64,000 nt of DNA from the NCBI GenBank assembly GCA_030762175.1, contig CM060831.1:1877001-1941000 (forward strand), given 5' to 3'. Positions 33,967 through 45,962 of this stretch are shown in pieces. Source of the DNA: Metallyticus violacea. Taxonomy: Eukaryota > Arthropoda > Insecta > Mantodea > Metallyticidae. The notes beneath the pieces are model-generated. The model was not told the origin of the DNA, made no database searches, and saw nothing but the letters and a program-made list of their open reading frames with translations. The first letter of the stretch is position 1; each line of letters opens with the position of its first letter. The position numbers and the translations under genes were made by a program.

Positions 33967-34779
33967 AACAAATGGTGAACATTTTTACTTAATCAAATAG
34001 AATAACAAATTTTTAATGTAATAAAACTATAAACTATTTTTGTGCATTCCACAGTGAGTATTATCAACAATAATTGAACTAATGAAAGAAACAAAACTAT
34101 AGAACTAATTAAATCACAGTTAAATGATTATATAAAGAAAAATGTAGTTAAACAAAATTAAAATGTCATTTTGTGCAGTATTTGTTGATAAATATAAATA
34201 GATTACAACTAAAAATGTCAAGATCTTTATATTTTATTTTTATAAAAATATTATCCATTTGAAGAATATTTTCTTCAATCACATCTCAACTAAAAATAAC
34301 CACATACTAAAATATATATTGAATTATATTACTCAGATTTCAAATAGCAGTTTATTATTCATAGAAATTAAATGAAAAATATATCTTTGATTGATATAAT
34401 CCAAAAGATAATTAAAGAGCTTGAATAAATTTAATATTAATGCTATCTCAGTGTACATGTTCAACAGACTCTCAACTGACTTATTGCCAACCCATTTTAT
34501 AATACTGAGATTTTTTTTAGTATAAGTATTAACATAGTATTTTAAACAATTTTTCTTTCTTTTTTCCCCTTTATTATTGTTTAATTAACTTTTATCTACA
34601 AATACAGGCAACTTTTGTTTTGCTGACAAACATAAATAAAACTGATTGATTGATATGCCGGTCATATATTATAAAGAAAAAGCAAACAACCTTAAATACA
34701 GGTCATGCATATTTGCATTTTCTTTCCATTTCTCCTTACATTTTAATACAGAAGATTTGTATAAGGATAAGTAATAGAT
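33967..34779. other. AT-rich stretch, no gene seen
   Basis: No domain or repeat recognised. A GATTGATTGATA run near 34642 may be a LINE tail. Confidence 0.45.
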
Positions 34780-35045
34780 TACAAATAACAATACTCTAAA
34801 ATTCATCACATTATATTCTACCATCTAACAGATCTATTAATAATAATTTTCATTCTAATTAAATCCATCTAATTTGCAGAATTATTTTTGCTAAACAGAT
34901 CGCTATCATTTTTAGGTATATATCTAATTTTAAATTTCTAATTCTTCTGTCTCTTATTTCAATTGTTATCAGCAACTGTTTGGTTTGCCACATTCCAAAA
35001 TACAATGCTAAATATTATCTATTCTCCATACAATGGATATTGTTT
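34780..35045 (-). mobile_element. 3' fragment of the 50.85-55.82 kb LINE family
   Basis: AATTCTTCTGTCTCTTATTT near 34938 and AATACAATGCTAAATATTAT near 35000 align with 51470-51580 of the full-length LINE (AATTCTTCTACCTCTTATTT, AATACAATGCCAAGTACTAT). The encoded segment is the zinc-knuckle C-terminus. It is old and short. Confidence 0.65.
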
Positions 35046-35049
35046 CTTA

Positions 35050-35189
35050 AGATACCCATATGTTGATGATATAGTGGTAACCATACTTTCCTCCTAAACC
35101 CAAGACCATGGGTTCAATCCCGGCCAGGACTAATGGATTTTTTTGGTCGTAAAAATCCTAAGTATGGCTTCCTTTGGGAGGGAAGTAAA
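35050..35189 (+). mobile_element. SINE1 copy D, head part (interrupted)
   Basis: A decayed tRNA-like head (ATATAGTGGTAACCATACTT, GGGTTCAATCCCGG), then GTAAAAATCCTAAGTATGGC and GGGAGGGAAGTAAAG. It breaks off exactly where a 14-bp inverted repeat starts. The SINE tail (GGTTATGACATGGTGTTAAA, GAGTGC) resumes at 36381. Confidence 0.82.
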
Positions 35190-36380
35190 GTTATGTCCTA
35201 ATTTATACTCTACTATTTAACTGTTTATTGATGATATAATCAGTCAAGCCAACAATTTAATAATATCAAGATTCCTGGTTTACTATTTGCTGATGATGAA
35301 TAACTAAGTTGGTTTAGTAAAACCTAAATTTTGTGCAGAATGTGCATAAGAATAAATATTCAAAAATCATGGTAGTCAAGAAAGGAAGTAAGCTGCAGAA
35401 AAATGGTGCTGAGAAGGACAGAAATTGATGTGGTTAATCAATTTGACTATTTAGGCATCAGACTCGACAACAATGATGGTTAAAGTGACATAAGTAAAAG
35501 GCATTAACAAAAGTAGGGATAGCCTTGAAAGTTATTAATGTTAGCATAAACTACCAGGAATGCACATAAAGTGGTTGGAGAGAATATACTCAGGAGTAAT
35601 AGAGCTTAAAATGCTGTAAGCAGAAGAGGGATGGATAAATGTGGATTTAATTCATAGGATTTTTTGTAAGAAAATTCTGGGATTGCCTAAAATTTCACCT
35701 AATGGAGTTGCACAAACAGAATTAGGAAGAGTAGGGAGCAAAGGAAAAATTTGAAACTTCCTAGGTCACTGGAATAGTCAAGCAGCTAGTGTGAGTCAAC
35801 TATATTCAGTTAGTGAGAATGTTGTTTCCTTGGCTTAGGAATTAGTGTCTATTGGTGTAACTGAATATTATAATATATGTATTTTAGAATTAGAGTGAAA
35901 GAAATAGATGGTAAATGTTATTTATATTGTATCACTATTGAAGTTATTGTTTAAAATAAAATAATTGATCAATTGAATTTAATTTTTCAAAATTTTGTAA
36001 AATTTTAAAGATCTTTTATCTTTATGTATTCCTGTTTTCCAATGCTCTCAATTATGATTATCTGTTTTAAAAAATCTATTTTGATCTATTTCCTCAATCC
36101 ATATTGATCTCATACCACAATATCTAGAAGAATATTCTAATTTTATAAAACCATTTTTTCCCTCCCTTTTGGTGCAATTAAATAATTAATGAGTGGGATT
36201 GGAACTGTAAACACACATTAATAACATATACATCTATTATTGGAATTAATGAATGATAGCAATCAATAAAACTAGTAGAACTTTAGAATAATAACATTAA
36301 TATACATAGAGAAATTATTTATAATTTAATACAAGAGAGAGATTTCAATTTACCAATGCGTCAGTGAATTAGGACATAAC
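35190..36380. mobile_element. 1.19-kb insertion with 14-bp terminal inverted repeats
   Basis: GTTATGTCCTAATT at 35190-35203 and its exact complement AATTAGGACATAAC at 36367-36380 bound this block, which splits SINE1 copy D. Inside lies a decayed LINE RT fragment (35215-35870). About 110 bp of the SINE body is also missing and no clear target duplication is seen. The exact history (DNA transposon, or rearrangement at a repeat) is therefore open. Confidence 0.55.
35215..35870 (+). pseudogene. LINE RT C-terminal fragment, same family as the full-length LINE
   Basis: Pieces in order: IDDIISQANNLI with FLVYYLLMM near the active site (the ADD box is eroded), GMHIKWLERIYSGVIELKML near 35560-35615, then HRIFCKKILGLPKISPNG near 35647-35705, LGRVGSKG and LGHWN. 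The full-length LINE has MQVKWLDRIYGSSIVESRMI and RLFCRTILGLPRSSP in the same order, so this is a diverged relative. Many stops. Confidence 0.75.
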
Positions 36381-36430
36381 GGTTATGACATGGTGTTAAA
36401 GAGTGCTATTTTTATTTTTATTTTGTAAGT
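36381..36430 (+). mobile_element. SINE1 copy D, tail part
   Basis: GGTTATGACATGGTGTTAAA then GAGTGC corresponds to the SINE1 end (GATGACCTGAGRTGTTAAAG, AGCRTCC), followed by a T/A-rich run. It pairs with the head at 35050-35189 across the 1.19-kb insertion. Confidence 0.65.
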
Positions 36431-39400
36431 AGGATGTTTGTCAAACAAGGCCAATTTGTGAAAGATTATGATCAAGATCAAAATTTATTTAAATTCCATG
36501 AAATTCTTGTACAGCACTTGCACTCCAGAATAACAAACAAATAAAAATAATTAATAATAAATAAATCTAATAGTTTGTATCACATTTATATGGTATTTTA
36601 AAAGTTTTATAAATTATTTAAACAACCTGTGTATAATTAAACATTTAAGTTATATTTCAAAAGTAGCAAATTTAATAAAAGAGCAATGCATTTAATACAT
36701 TGTCATACTATATATGAAGTTTGTCATATTACATATTTTTTCAAAGAAATAATTAGCCTATTTCCTACTAAGTACATGAAAGAAACATTAACTAAATCTC
36801 TGAATATTGTTACCCATATCTCAGTGAGTTTTTAACATATTTGGGGAGGGGGAACTACAAATTAAAAATGTGTTTTACTATTACACTTTCTTTACATAAA
36901 TGTGGAAAAACTGTAATGTTACAAAAAGTTTAAAGCACTGAGAACTTTCTGCCTTTAAGTGCCTTGTGTTAAGCAAACTACTCTTGGTAGAAGATGTATA
37001 AACATTATATAAAATACTCCAGAATTAAAAGTAGTGTATAATAACAATATTATAATTGAAACTATTAAAATTTATTTATTAATTCTTCTGCTTTTTTTAA
37101 AAAAAATACTGATATTGTTAACTGTAGGTTAGAATTAATAGATTTTTTTGTATTTTAGCTCAATGGGCATGGAAAATCTCGAACTTCTGAAAATTAGAGA
37201 ATTATATGCCAGATTCATCCCTCCCATTCAAGTGATAGTCTTTCCAATCTCAATAATGTATCAAACAATATTTCCAGTATTTTTGATAACAAAAAAAGTT
37301 TGAACATAGGCTCATGGTAATTGCAGCATTGGTGCCATAAATATAAATATTTTGTAAATGTTGTGCATTTGTTCAATAAAACGAAAACTCATGTTATTTA
37401 TTGTTTTGTTTCTTAACAAAGTAATCTACTTTCTACACATTACTTATAAAATAGACCTTCTAATACTACTGTAGATGTCAAAAAGCCTCCTTTACTCTAT
37501 GGCTGTATAAAAGCATTTAAAAATATTTTGAAATGTATACATTTGTATCATGTTCTATTAATCTCCCTGAGATTTTAAGTGTACCTAGGATCAACATGAT
37601 AAATATGCCCATTGGTCCAGAAAGTCTACTCTTTCCAACAGTACATGAATTATAAATAAATGTTGTTTCAGAACAATAAACCCTACAAATTATGTGCTCT
37701 TTTGTGGTGTATGTATATCCATATAAATTTCTCGGATAGCTTAGTTTAGTTCCTACAGAATCTCTGAGTTTGCAAAGCAGTCCTAAAGACTTACAACATA
37801 GTATTAGTCATTTAAAATGATTACAGTAGTGGTTAGTGTTCAACATATATTATAACTATTTCTTTTACAATATAAAAGATTAATAGTGTTGATGAGATGT
37901 TTAGAATTGCCTCTTCCAGATATAGCCCACTTTATTAGATTTTAACTGTATTTTGTACCTTGCTCATAAAATGAACATGTTGAGACATTTACTTACTTCA
38001 AAGCAAATGCTTACTGAGTTTAAAAATGCTTACTCATAAAGCTTTGCTACAAAACAAGTTATAAAGCTCAAGATATGAAAAGTTTTGTTGGATGGTCAGG
38101 GTTTTGACTAACCCTATCAAAAAGTAAGCCAGCATTACATACATTGTAGACTAATTTAAATTTTACTATATCTATGAATTATCAAATGATAACATGGTTT
38201 ACTAATCTACCTCATATTTTTTGTTTTGATGGTTATTATATGATCCACATTTAATAAAAATTAGTACAACTTTATCTACTTATGCATGTTGAATTGATCA
38301 TTTTCAATTCCATCAGCATTACATACGTTGTAGACTAAATGAAATTTTACTGTATCTATGGACTATAAATGACAAAAAGATTTACTAATCAACCTCATAC
38401 TTTTTGTTTTGATGGTTGTTATATGATATACATTTAATAAAAATTAGTACAATTTTACCTACTTATGCATGGTGAATTGATCAAATTCAATTCCTTTTAA
38501 AATTTCAAAAATTATTTTGTCTTCCTTTGATTTATTTACACTTAAAATTTAGGTTATGCACTTTGTTACTGTAATACATATTATCAAAATAAAATTTATG
38601 AAATCCTATTTCAGATGTTTAAAAAGCCTAAAATAAAGCATTTTATGACCTATAAAGCTGAACATTGTTCAATAGGTTTCCTTTCAAAGCGAGTCATGCT
38701 ATTCAGCATGTCTAACTTGGTTGGCAATTCTGGCAACATTACAGAAATACCAGAAAATTGTGACCTATTTATATTTGCTTTGTGAACCAAAAAGATACTA
38801 AAATTTGTATGAAGAGTTCTGAATTATACTTAATTTAGATGCATATCATGCTTCCTAATAAATTTTATAGGTCAAATAATGTTGAACAAGGTTAATCATA
38901 ATTTCCAATTCCTTTACTAATAAATTTAGGGTCATTAACCTTTACTAATACTTAATTCATTAAAGGAATCACTTGAACTTAAATATTCTTCATAAAATTT
39001 TTGCATTCTCCAGATATTTTTGGAAGACATCCGCAAATAATACATTTTCGTAATTATTAAAACTGCTCATAAAACCCTTCCTCTGAACTGGAAGTGGGCA
39101 TCACTCATATTAACTATTTTATTTTAATACCTTATTTTATTACGGTGACAACTGACGTTATCAAAATCGCTGTCTAACTGCACCATCTAAATTTCGTTCT
39201 TTCCTTTCTTTCTTATTTATTACCATGCTTATGTTTTACGAACTTATTTAAAACGGTTTTTTGGTATCACTGCATTTTCTTTCGTTGGCAAGACACATTT
39301 TTTCACTCTTATGAATTGACGAAATACTTAAAATGGCTAAAATAAAACATTGACCGTATACCTGTAAATAATACAATGTAATTCTTAATATTTGAAATAG

Positions 39401-41171
39401 TAACAATGAATATGGAAAATTTATTCCCATGCAAACCTTTGACCTTAAACAGTAATTAAACACAACTAAAGCCTGGTTTTAAATTTCTGTATATTAAAAT
39501 CATATATATCACCTGATATAAAAGTGCTGCTCGAATCTTAGCTCCAGTTTCGATGTCAGTATATCTCTTCTAACGCTTCCGTTTTATCATTATAAACAGA
39601 TTGTTGCTCTTCTTTGAGGAAGATTTCCATCACGTTCACCCAGGTCATGTCTTCTTAAAACCAGGTGCAATTTACGCCACTTGTAGTGAAAACAAAACTG
39701 GTGCCATTATCGCAATAATCATGCACAATTCAACTGCCAAGAAGCCAGATTTATTAAACTTGTTTATTACAGTCGTTAAATAAATGAAGACAACCACTCC
39801 ATTGCAATAACTTTCCACCGCCTTCTAATAATATTTTACACTCTTGCTGCTTAGTGGTTCATAACGGCATGCCTAATTGCCTAGTTAAAATGGCATAAAA
39901 CTGTCGATGTTCTATTTTGAAAACGTGATCGTAAAACGGTTATATAAATACATAATGGTTATTTTAAATGTTTATGTATGTTCACTGCTCATAACTATTT
40001 CGCGTGGACTTTCTGCTTTCATTTGAGACCATTTTAATTATGATGCATAAAATGGGTCACACGCTATTAAACCGCAATACAAATGTTGTCGTAAAATAGT
40101 CGTATACAGAGACATCGTTAACTGTATTTTATAGTTCCTTGTTCATTAGTTATGGCTATGGGATTTATGAATAGCATTCTGCTCAGATTTTCCGTTTTCT
40201 TTCGCAAATATTTTAATTACAATGATGCATAAAATAAATTTCCAATTATTTCCACTAAACGCGGGATTTTTCTTTAGTGTCCTGGCAAACGCTATTTTAT
40301 GACTGCTGTACTTTTTCCGAAAATTAATGGTCTAATTTGAATCAAAGAGCTGTTAACAATTTATAAATTAGTTGAATTTCTAATCTGCAAGGAGAATCGT
40401 TTGAATATATCGAAAATAGCTTATTAGATAAATCTCTCTTATAATTTGCTCTTTTCTTTGCCATTTTCATTTTGTATGTAACAACTGGCAGATTGTTTTA
40501 TTCACTTATTATTATTTACATTGTCAGAGACATTGATAGAGAGCAGTGACTGTCCTCTGTAATGTTTTTAATATAAATTAAAACTAACGATAATACTGAT
40601 TAGAAAATGGAGGAAGCAACATGACAAATTGCCAGCTGACTTCAATGCAGCAAACCAATTATCAATAAAGACCAAGACTGGGAGAGTAGGGGGATGCTAA
40701 TTCTTAATTCATATCTCAATTTTCCCTTTGTTAAAAGATTTTTGTAAGCAGCTGTACTCTCTGAATGAAAGGCAACATTTTTCTCCTGCAAATCTGGTCA
40801 TTTCTCAAGATTTTTTTTTTTTTTTTATTTAGTTGGTTTAAAAGCTTGGAATAACGCTCTCCAGCAACTGTTTTACTCTTTTGAATATAATCCATGGATG
40901 GAACTGACTTTGTCTCCTTTGACGTCAACCAACTGGTTTCTATGAACTGCCTTGATTCTGGTGTATAATGTGTTTCTCAGCCTCACCCTCGCTCAGTTCC
41001 TAGAGATTCCACCAGTTTGCTAAACAGCCATAAAGATTTACAAACACAGAATTTACAATGATTACAATAGTACAAATTCTACATTTATTTATACAAAATT
41101 ATCTATGTACCTATTTACAATAAAATTAAAATAAGGTAACTCCTAGAACTATTTAGCCAAAACAACAAATG
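36431..41171. other. Long AT-rich stretch without a recognised gene
   Basis: Contains the tandem duplication at 38128-38495 and a pair of related segments at 37740-37850 and 40985-41090 (AGTTCCTACAGAATCTCTGA with AGTTCCTAGAGATTCCACCA; both continue GTTTGCWAARCAG, then ATGATTACARTAGT), probably ends of an unnamed retroelement. A weak candidate terminal exon lies at 37159-37380. The open frame at 39601-39783 has no domain. Confidence 0.45.
38128..38495. repeat. Tandem duplication, 2 x ~183 bp
   Basis: CAGCATTACATACATTGTAG at 38131 recurs as CAGCATTACATACGTTGTAG at 38314. The rest of the unit (TTTTTGTTTTGATGGTTRTT, ATTTAATAAAAATTAGTACA, CTACTTATGCATGNTGAATT) follows in register in both copies. 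Divergence is about 10-15 percent. Confidence 0.85.
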
Positions 41172-41430
41172 TCGGTCCTGGTGATGGTGTAGTGGTTACC
41201 ATACTTGCCTCCTATACCAAAGATCGCGGGTTCAAACCCCGGCCAGGACCGATGGATTTTTTCAGGCGTAAAAACCCTAAGTATGGCTTCCTTCGGAAGG
41301 AAAGTAAAGCCGTGGGGTCGTACATTTACGGAACGAAAAAGAACCTCAAGCCTCAAAGACAGGCCTCTGAGCAAAATTTGTCGGCCGTTTCACGCCCTAA
41401 GTTGAATGGCACGCTGATGGCCTGAGATTT
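41172..41430 (+). mobile_element. SINE1 copy E (best-preserved tRNA-like head)
   Basis: The head TCGGTCCTGGTGATGGTGTA and GGGTTCAAACCCCGGCCAGG are well kept. The first seven bases GGTCCTG pair perfectly with CAGGACC before the body. A GTCGTACATTTACGGAACG block, AACCTCAAGCCTC, GGCCGTTTCACGCCC and GCTGATGGCCTGAGAT follow. The final tail is absent, so the 3' end was lost or truncated. Confidence 0.93.
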
Positions 41431-41979
41431 AGGCTAAGGGGAAAGTTTTTATAAAAATGCGTTTGTAATAAACTTCTTTTGGGTGGCAGGAGTGTTGAAA
41501 CAGTCTGTGTAGATTTACTTTTTGTCTAGTATGTTTTGGTTTATACAATTTTTTCTTTATTTTTTATGTAAAAGTTCATGAGGGATAAATATATATCCAT
41601 GTGGAAGAATTAAAAAGTTTAATTGCCTAAAGAGATTTCTGTATTAATGTCTGCAATGTACCAGAGATTATTCATATAGCTTTTTTCGTTTTAATTTTCA
41701 ACTGAGTTTCTCCAAAATATAAGACCGTGTTTATTTCAACTCATTATTGAAATAGGCATAATAAATTCATTTTAAAGTCTTAGTTGAATCCAAAGTGAAT
41801 AACTCACTGAATGCTCCGGGAACAGAATTAAACTAAACTATGTTAATGTGCACAATGCATAACATGCACTACTAAGTTTAGGTATGATAAGATCGATGTT
41901 TTCTAATTCAGATGGTTATCAATTATTACACCATGGAATTTATTATTATTATGATTATTTATTATTGATGATGATGATG

Positions 41980-41997
41980 ATGATAATAATAATAATG

Positions 41998-42095
<98 letters not shown>
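41980..42095. repeat. (AAT)n microsatellite, ~116 bp
   Basis: Nearly uninterrupted ATA/AAT repeats preceded by GATGATGATGATGAT. The poly-Leu and poly-Ile reading frames here are translations of the repeat and not genes. Confidence 0.97.
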
Positions 42096-42449
42096 TTAAT
42101 TGCCGACCATAGTCTATATACTTGAGCTTCAGTCTTTGTCTGAAAATTCATTAATAACAAAATACATTGCCAAACTAAACAATTTAATACAAGAGGTAAA
42201 TTTATCTCATATAGGGTATTTTCATTTATACTATAAACAATTATATTCAACTATATTTTTATACACATATTTATAATTCCTAAAATATAGTAAAATATGG
42301 TTTTGTATTGATAGATAAATGTATGTATAGGTTATTTTCAATTCTGTCTTTGGTTTGTAGAACTTCTTATATGCTATATGGAATTTGGAGGTCTGTGAGT
42401 GACGAATTATCATAATAATTCTTTTATGTAGGTTTAATTTAATGACACA

Positions 42450-43650
42450 ATCATTACAATTAATTCCATTTATATTTATGTCATCTGCAAAAAGAGTATT
42501 ACCTGCTTCTTGGATAGATAAGGAAAGATCATTTATATATAACAGAAAAAGAAGAGGGTCCAGAACAGAACAGATTTTTGAGGCACTCCATGTTTAATCA
42601 TTTCCCACTCTGGTGGTTTTTATTTATTTTTAAAGGGACATTATCTCTACTTTTTATCAAGCTAGAATATAAACAAATTTCTATATTTTTTATATTTCTA
42701 TAAAAAGCTAATTTATGTGTCAGAATTTTATGATTGACACAATTAAAAGCTTTTGTTAAATCACAAAATGTTCCTCCTGAATGTACTGTTTCATTGAATG
42801 CACTTAAAATTTCATTATTGAGTTTAAAGATTACATTCTACATTGAAATTCCCTTCCTAAAACTTAACTGATCATTTACTAGAACATTATTACTTTCAAG
42901 ACAATGGTAAAGCCTACAGTGCATTACTTTCTCAAACACCTTAGAAAATGTGGGTGAAATGGCTATAGATTTATAATTAGAGACATTTTCCTTTTTTACC
43001 TTTTAAACAGAGTCTTTACATCTTTAGCCTTTCAGGAAATACACCATATGTTGAAGATTCATTACACAAATGACTTAAGGGGGTACTAATTTCCTTTGAA
43101 CAACTGTACCTTTATAACTTTGCTGGTAATCTCATCATAGTCAGAAGAATTTTTTGATTTTATTTTTCTGATGAAATTACTTATTTCTGAGAAGATGGTA
43201 ATGGTTTGAATTCATTATTTTGATTGGGAAATGATTATTATAAAATGTTTAATGCATCTCTTTTAAAACCAGAATATATTTTAAAATTTTTTGTTACATT
43301 AAGAAAGTAACCATATGCACTTTGCTACATCTGTAGAGGTCTTATATTTCTTGATTGTTAATGATTAATAATTATTGTAACTTCTTTTGCATATTTTAAC
43401 TGTTTTTGTTTTATTATATTCCAATAGTCTTTATTTAACTCATAAGTTTTTGATAATCGAGTTCTTTTGCTGCTTTTATTACTTTCCTAAGTATCTTACT
43501 ATACTTTTTAAAATATATTTTTAATTTAGGGTCTTTACTGAGCTTTAGCTCATTATATAATTGTCTTTTATGTTAAAAACATTTTTTAATTTCTTGGGGT
43601 AACCCATTCCCTATTATTGTAATTTTTATTTTTTAATTTTTGGTGAGAAA
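42450..43650 (-). pseudogene. LINE fragment: linker and reverse transcriptase (Jockey/CR1-like)
   Basis: On minus, reading from about 43620: LKLSKDPKLKIYFKKYSKIL (pre-RT linker), SSDYDEITSKVIK (start of RT), VFEKVMHC-type and LVNDQ..FRKGIS segments near 42930-42840, then FCDLTKAFNCVNHKILTHKL near 42760-42705 (normally AFDCV), PLLFLLYINDLSLSIQEAGN and LFADD at 42494-42480. The order and wording are typical of EN-RT LINEs of the Jockey/CR1 group. Many frameshifts; the part after the ADD box is gone. Confidence 0.82.
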
Positions 43651-43689
43651 TTTCAAAATTAAATTTAAACGTGGGTAAGAAATTGTTGA

Positions 43690-44890
43690 TTTTACTATCA
43701 ATATCATTTGCACTGTGTATATTGGTGTGTAACTGTAATTCATTAAACTTTGTAGTGCTGTTTTAGAATCATTTATGATAACAGTTCTTTTATTTATGTT
43801 AGGTCTATACAGTAGATTTTAAAGCTGCTCTAATGGTCATTATTTCATCATCAAAATTGTTAGCATACTATCCCAAAGGTGTACATTGAGAAAATTCTTC
43901 ACAGTATATTCCAAAGCTTGCTTCTCCATTTTTAAGTGGTCCATCTGTATACACTCTACACCATATACCAATCAGATTATAGCTCTTTAGTGTACGAAGT
44001 GCTGTCAATCTTAACACTTCAGGTAGATCATTCTTCTTGGAGACCTTTGTATCAAAATTTAGTTTCATATTGATATTTATATATTCTAAAGGATTAGTTG
44101 GTGTAATGGCAGGTTTAGTGCTTATTTTTAAAATTTTGTCTAAACCTGCTTTCTGTACGTAATTTTTGAAAGTCAAGTTATATTTTTAATTGCTGTGTGT
44201 CAGGAATATATTCCTGTGTTGATTACTTTTTAATTTCTGTCCCAGTACAGCTGTTTTCATTGGTAGGTTCTTAGTTATACTCTGCATTACTGCAATGGTA
44301 TTGTTTTTTTGGTTCCTGTTATTATTCTTAATGACCTAGATTGCACTGTATCCAATTTAGTTTTAAATTGGCTGTTTATTTAGGATTATTTACCTCCATA
44401 GAACAAATTGGACTTTATGTAGCTATTGTACATGTCTTAAGGAGACCTATGGATTCCCCCCCCCCCCCTTTATGATGCCTTCTGGTCTTTTTAATATTTT
44501 CTTCTTATCTACTTTCTTAATTATATTGTCATTCTGTTCAGAAAAGGAAAGTATTTTGTCAAATGTTATTCCAAGATACTTGGTGTGTCCTTTCTCTTAT
44601 AGTAGTACAAATGATTTTAAGCTGCAAATCATCTGTAGTGTGTTGAAGACTGAAAGGCTGCAAAAATGTCCTTTTACTATTATTTCCATATTGTTGGCAA
44701 ATGCCCATGTTTCCATTTTACTGATTTCTGCATTTCATTTTCTGGTATTTTTAACAACCCCCCCCCCCCCTAATCCATAGGAAATATCATCTGCAAATAA
44801 ACCCATATTTGTCTTGGAAGTCCGCTAATATTTTGTAGATGTCATCAATGAAAATATTAAAAAGAATTGGACTGAAGACATTCTATTTTT
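43690..44890 (-). pseudogene. LINE fragment: RT end plus RNase H domain (I/R1-like)
   Basis: On minus, FSPILFNIFIDDIYKILADF near 44870-44810 precedes FADD at 44797-44786. ETWAFANNMEIIV (normally W...N..K), TKYLGITFDKILSFSEQNDN and IIKKV come next. RNase H follows at 44176-43690: YTDGPLKNGEASFGIYC, then NFDDEIMTIRAALKS and VIINDSKTALQSLMN. The TDGS-like start and the later E and D positions fit RNase H as found in I, R1 and LOA clades. Decayed by poly-C and frame slips at 44454 and 44757. Confidence 0.82.
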
Positions 44891-44929
44891 TTTTTTTAAA
44901 TCCAAATAGAATGTAGTATAAAGATAAGT

Positions 44930-45420
44930 AATATTCTATTGATTCATTCTAGCCTTGTGGGATTAAAGGGAAATAAGATTGCTGATACTCTAGCAAACAA
45001 ATGAGTCACCATAAAATTAAAAACATTTTTGAACTAGAGCTTCCGTTTAGATTGAAAATCATGAAAAGATTAATAGCTGAGGAAGAACAAAATATCTAAA
45101 AAAAACTTAAAGGAAAAAGCCAATAAAGATCTAAATCTTTCAAACATTTTTGATTTAAACCAAGAAAAATTGCAGTTGCTCAATTCCGCTTAATTGTCAG
45201 GCATGATTCCTGTGGAAACATTTCTTTGGGATGAAATTAATGAAGGACAACCACTACCCATTGTGTAAGAACGTGAATACTATACTAAACAACGAGCATC
45301 TATCTACTGAAATGCAGTCAATTTGATAGTAGCAAATAAATGAAAAATAATTTGAAAGCTCTTTATTGGGAAGCTGGGGAAAAAATTATAAATTTCAGCA
45401 TCCCCAATGGCCACTAGCAA
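44930..45420 (+). pseudogene. LINE fragment: RNase H end and C-terminus, opposite orientation
   Basis: PCGIKGNKIADTLANK near 44950-45000 is the RNase H C-terminal SHCGI.GNE.AD motif. It is followed by an FRLIVRHDSCGKHFFGMK-type segment near 45185-45235 and LCKNVNTILNNEHLS near 45265-45310, the zinc-knuckle end of the same kind of LINE. It lies back-to-back with the RT-RNase H fragment that ends at 44890 on the other strand, and could be its inverted 3' portion. Confidence 0.75.
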
Positions 45421-45892
45421 CCAACAAACCTCATTTGCACTGTAGACACAAATTCATGATTCTTGTTGAAGTGCCTACAGTATTTTGATGAGGTTTACAT
45501 CATTAATATCTCTAGATTTCATATACCTATAACATTCTTTGAGATTTATTTTAAAGTTATAAATCATTGCACAAAATTAGTTTTGTTACCAATCAAATGT
45601 TTCAAACACTGTTGCAATATTTTCACATGAATGGCACATTTTCTTTATCTGCTGTTTGCAAGCATGGCACCCATTATCTTGCACAATGCTTTTTCATGAA
45701 AAATATAACCTACACATTTCTTTGCAATGCTTATAGCCTTAACAATTTAATGCACTTTTAATTTGCATCTCCACCTACCCAATTTTTATGAATGATTCAA
45801 CAGTCTCATTTAACAGCTGATGATGTGGACAAATGTTCCACAAAACATGTCTTCAGTAAATCTCATGTAAGTGAAACCATAAAGTGTGTTCT

Positions 45893-45962
45893 AAATACTT
45901 CAATTCAGAAGTGATTTTATCTTATATCATATGTTTTTATTCAATTAATTCTGCTGCTGTTG
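45893..45962 (+). mobile_element. Short LINE 3'-UTR piece
   Basis: GTTCTAAATACTTCAATTCA and TTATTCAATTAATTCTGCTG match the 3' region of the inverted pair immediately to the right (46815-46895), making a third partial copy. Confidence 0.7.

Noticed and set aside
41172..41245. Possible tRNA gene (perfect acceptor-like stem, B box)
   Set aside because: It continues into the SINE1 body, the anticodon arm does not fold with a normal 7-base loop, and the same head recurs in all SINE1 copies.
41884..42250. Poly-Ile and poly-Leu open frames
   Set aside because: Both are translations of the (AAT)n microsatellite on the two strands.
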